This document shows positions 6,801-8,734 of a DNA stretch of 8,734 nucleotides, one piece after another. The notes beneath the pieces were generated by a model that searched no databases, had not been told where the DNA came from, and worked only from the letters and a program-made list of their open reading frames with translations. Both the position numbers and the translations under genes were made by a program. Position 1 is the stretch's first letter. Every line of letters starts with the position of its first letter. The stretch comes from an uncultured Bacteroidota bacterium (GTDB taxonomy: Bacteria > Bacteroidota > Bacteroidia > Chitinophagales > Chitinophagaceae): positions 1 through 8,734 of the forward strand of contig CAIZLI010000244.1 in NCBI GenBank assembly GCA_903933765.1, in the 5' to 3' direction.

Positions 6801-6814
6801 CCTATAAAAATAGG
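6801..6814. repeat. Inverted repeat CCTAT-AAAA-ATAGG overlapping candidate -7 region
   Basis: CCTAT (6801-6805) and ATAGG (6810-6814) form a perfect 5-bp dyad around AAAA. It lies immediately next to the repeat at 6783-6800 and coincides with the best -7-like sequence of the operon promoter on the - strand, so an operator role is conceivable. The arms are short, and A/T richness makes a chance dyad quite possible. Confidence 0.35.
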
Positions 6815-6833
6815 TAAAATAAATAAATCAACC
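6805..6833 (-). promoter_or_regulatory. Candidate promoter of the ompH-permease-rfaE1-ispD operon
   Basis: On the - strand a TTG (part of GGTTGA) is followed after 16 bases by TATTTTTA, which matches the Bacteroidota -7 consensus TAnnTTTG except for the last base. The spacing is slightly shorter than usual. It lies between the rpoC terminator and the first gene of the operon, where a promoter is needed. The downstream imperfect hairpin would fall in the 5' untranslated leader. Confidence 0.35.
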
Positions 6834-6848
6834 TTGTATTTATAGCAT

Positions 6849-6884
6849 AAAAAAAGCAGGAAATAGTACTATTTCCTGCTTTTT
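6849..6884 (-). terminator. rpoC intrinsic terminator built on a 34-bp perfect palindrome
   Basis: Bases 6851-6867 and 6868-6884 are exact reverse complements. The core is GCAGGAAATAGT paired with ACTATTTCCTGC, flanked by A5 and T5. On the - strand the stem is followed by seven T residues (complement of 6849-6855), the form of a strong intrinsic terminator 20 bases after the rpoC stop. Because the palindrome is perfect and T-flanked on both sides it could work in both directions, although no + strand gene reads into it in this window. Confidence 0.9.
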
Positions 6885-6904
6885 AACAAAATCAATCAAA
6901 GTGC

Positions 6905-8734
6905 TTATTCTTCCTCATCAAAGCTCATCGCTTCGCGAGTTGTAGCCAACACTTCATATTCTTCCTTACTTCCTACGATCAATTTCTCGAATTCTTTTTG
7001 ACCAGTACCTGCAGGAATTAAGTGACCTGTAATTACGTTCTCTTTCAATCCAAGCATTAAATCAACCTTGCCTTGAATGGCTGCCTGACTCAATACTTTT
7101 GTAGTCTCTTGGAATGACGCAGCTGAAATCCAGCTTTGTACACCCAATGATGCTTTGGTGATACCTAATAAAACTGGACGAGCTGTAGCAGGTTTCGCAT
7201 CGCGCACTTCTACTACTTTCTTGTCTGCACGCTTTAAGATAGAATTCTCTTCTCTTAATTCACGAACAGTTACAATTTGACCAGGCTTAAATTTAGCACT
7301 CTCACCACCATCAGTCACTACTTTCTTATCATAAATACGATCATTCTCTTCGATAAAGTCAAAGCGGTCTTCTAAATCTTCTTCTAAGAATTTAGTATCC
7401 CCTGCATCCACAATCTCCACTTTCTTCATCATTTGACGTACAATCACTTCAATGTGTTTGTCATTGATCTTCACACCCTGTAAACGATATACTTCTTGGA
7501 TTTCATTTACAACGTATTCTTGTACAGCATAAGGACCTCTGATTGCTAAGATATCTGCTGGTGCAATTTGACCATCTGATAAAGGAGAACCTGCTTTCAC
7601 AAAGTCACTATCTTGAACCAAGATCTGACGTGTTAATGGCACTAAGTACTTCTTCACCATACCATCTTTAGACTCAACAACGATCTCTCTGTTACCACGC
7701 TTGATATTACCAAATGCAACGATACCATCGATCTCACAAACAATCGCAGGGTTACCTGGATTTCTTGCCTCGAATAATTCAGTTACACGTGGAAGACCTC
7801 CCGTGATATCTCTTAACTTACCTAAGACTCTTGGAATTTTCACCAAGATATGTCCTGATTTCACTTCCACACCTTCTTCGATCACGATGTGTGAACCTAC
7901 TGGTAAGTTATACATCTTATTGTCTTTAGCACCTGATAAGATGATTGTAGGGATCTTTGTTTTATCCTTAGATTCAATAACCACTTTTTCACGGTGACCA
8001 GTTTGCTCATCCGCTTCATCACGATAAGTGAATCCTTCTAATATATTTTCAAATGAGATCTTACCATTTTGCTCAGCAACGATTACGTTGTTGAATGGAT
8101 CCCATGTACAAATCACATCACCTTTCTTCACTGTCGCGCCATCTTTCACAGCAAGGATAGCTCCGTAAGGAACGTTATTCGTGATCATTAAACGATCATT
8201 CTTCACATCCATAATTCTAACTTCACCTGTACGTCCGATAACTACTTTTACTTTGTTGCCATCGTTATTAATAGTATCTACAGTACGTAAGCCGTCAAAC
8301 TGGATAGTACCATCAAACTTAGCGTTCAAGCTAGATTCAACAGAAGAAGATCCAGCAACACCACCTACGTGGAAAGTACGTAATGTCAACTGTGTACCTG
8401 GCTCACCAATTGATTGTGCAGCGATAATACCTACTGCATCACCTCTTTGAGTGATATATCCAGTCGCTAAGTTTCTACCATAACATTTCACACAAACACC
8501 ACGCTTGCTTTCACAAGTTAATACAGAGCGAATCTCAACTGTTTCAATGCCTGCATCTTCGATTAAACGAGCTGCATCAATTGAAATTTCTTCGCCACCT
8601 GCAACGATTAAATCGTTGGTGATTGGATGGAATACATCATGAGAAGATGTACGTCCTTCAATTCTATCTGCTAATTGTTCAATGACATCTTCGTTGTCTT
8701 TCAATGCACTTGTAGCAATACCTCTTAATGTGCC
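6905..8734 (-). CDS. rpoC: DNA-directed RNA polymerase beta' subunit, C-terminal part (5' end beyond window)
   Basis: The last 609 codons of the RNA polymerase beta' subunit; family members of this type have about 1400 residues, so roughly the first 800 lie beyond the right edge. The frame is open to base 8734 (reading [10 protein letters not shown] before the TTG at 8704, which is an internal Leu). Counting from the first visible residue, three zinc-binding cysteines are at 74, 81 and 84 (C-x6-C-x2-C); the fourth lies upstream. The trigger loop [15 protein letters not shown] is near 108-122. It has Leu where E. coli has Met932 but keeps the conserved His. About 185 residues between the trigger-loop halves (about 125-309) match the position and size of the E. 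coli lineage insertion SI3, with repeated beta-rich segments. [15 protein letters not shown] and [15 protein letters not shown] then restore the conserved core. The C-terminus ends FDEEE. It is followed by a strong terminator that isolates it from the ompH operon. Confidence 0.97.
   Translation of the reverse strand, partial: GTLRGIATSALKDNEDVIEQLADRIEGRTSSHDVFHPITNDLIVAGGEEISIDAARLIEDAGIETVEIRSVLTCESKRGVCVKCYGRNLATGYITQRGDAVGIIAAQSIGEPGTQLTLRTFHVGGVAGSSSVESSLNAKFDGTIQFDGLRTVDTINNDGNKVKVVIGRTGEVRIMDVKNDRLMITNNVPYGAILAVKDGATVKKGDVICTWDPFNNVIVAEQNGKISFENILEGFTYRDEADEQTGHREKVVIESKDKTKIPTIILSGAKDNKMYNLPVGSHIVIEEGVEVKSGHILVKIPRVLGKLRDITGGLPRVTELFEARNPGNPAIVCEIDGIVAFGNIKRGNREIVVESKDGMVKKYLVPLTRQILVQDSDFVKAGSPLSDGQIAPADILAIRGPYAVQEYVVNEIQEVYRLQGVKINDKHIEVIVRQMMKKVEIVDAGDTKFLEEDLEDRFDFIEENDRIYDKKVVTDGGESAKFKPGQIVTVRELREENSILKRADKKVVEVRDAKPATARPVLLGITKASLGVQSWISAASFQETTKVLSQAAIQGKVDLMLGLKENVITGHLIPAGTGQKEFEKLIVGSKEEYEVLATTREAMSFDEEE

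Noticed and set aside
6761..6848. Riboswitch or T-box-like element before the ompH-like gene
   Set aside because: The dyads are short and the leader after the candidate promoter is under about 50 bases, with no conserved aptamer core that I can recognise. Reported only as inverted repeats.

Overview
The window is an AT-rich piece of chromosome from a Gram-negative bacterium, most likely a member of the Bacteroidota, perhaps Chitinophagaceae-like. The family is inferred from protein style only. The phylum rests on three things. Most starts lack a Shine-Dalgarno sequence and have an A/T-rich leader. An exact TAnnTTTG-type -7 element lies upstream of the gene at 2081. The RpoC trigger loop and the membrane-anchored OmpH-like protein look like Bacteroidota versions. 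Every sizeable open frame belongs to a recognisable family. I see no tRNA, rRNA, CRISPR, transposon, phage or plasmid signature.

Left part (1-1945): the 3' part of murQ (+ strand) faces anmK (- strand). The two enzymes act one after the other in peptidoglycan recycling: AnmK phosphorylates 1,6-anhydro-MurNAc to MurNAc-6-phosphate, and MurQ cleaves this to GlcNAc-6-phosphate and D-lactate. A strong hairpin between them (about 596-636) can terminate both transcripts. A 135-base divergent region follows (1946-2080). It holds a -7-like element for the right-hand gene and a strikingly good but badly spaced Shine-Dalgarno-like sequence for anmK.

Middle part (2081-6760): a Gfo/Idh/MocA sugar-nucleotide-type oxidoreductase (+ strand) runs tail to tail into a leftward gene string, with the two stop codons overlapping. 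Read in transcription order on the - strand, the string is an OmpH/Skp-like periplasmic protein, an APC-family amino acid permease, the heptose-7-phosphate kinase RfaE1 and the isoprenoid enzyme IspD. The junctions are a 1-base overlap, 0 bases and 8 bases, so this is almost certainly one translationally coupled operon. Apart from the permease, its genes serve envelope assembly: outer-membrane protein chaperoning, LPS heptose precursors, and isoprenoids for the undecaprenyl carrier and quinones.

Right part (6761-8734): a 144-base spacer holds two small inverted repeats, a possible operon promoter and a 34-bp perfect palindrome that serves as the rpoC terminator. Beyond it lies the C-terminal 609 codons of rpoC (- strand), which runs off the right edge.

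The region is mostly conserved housekeeping, and I did not find a convincing new system. The points most worth a second look are the likely substrate of the oxidoreductase, the permease inside an envelope operon, the tail-to-tail stop overlap, the odd anmK translation-initiation region and the structured leader of the ompH operon.
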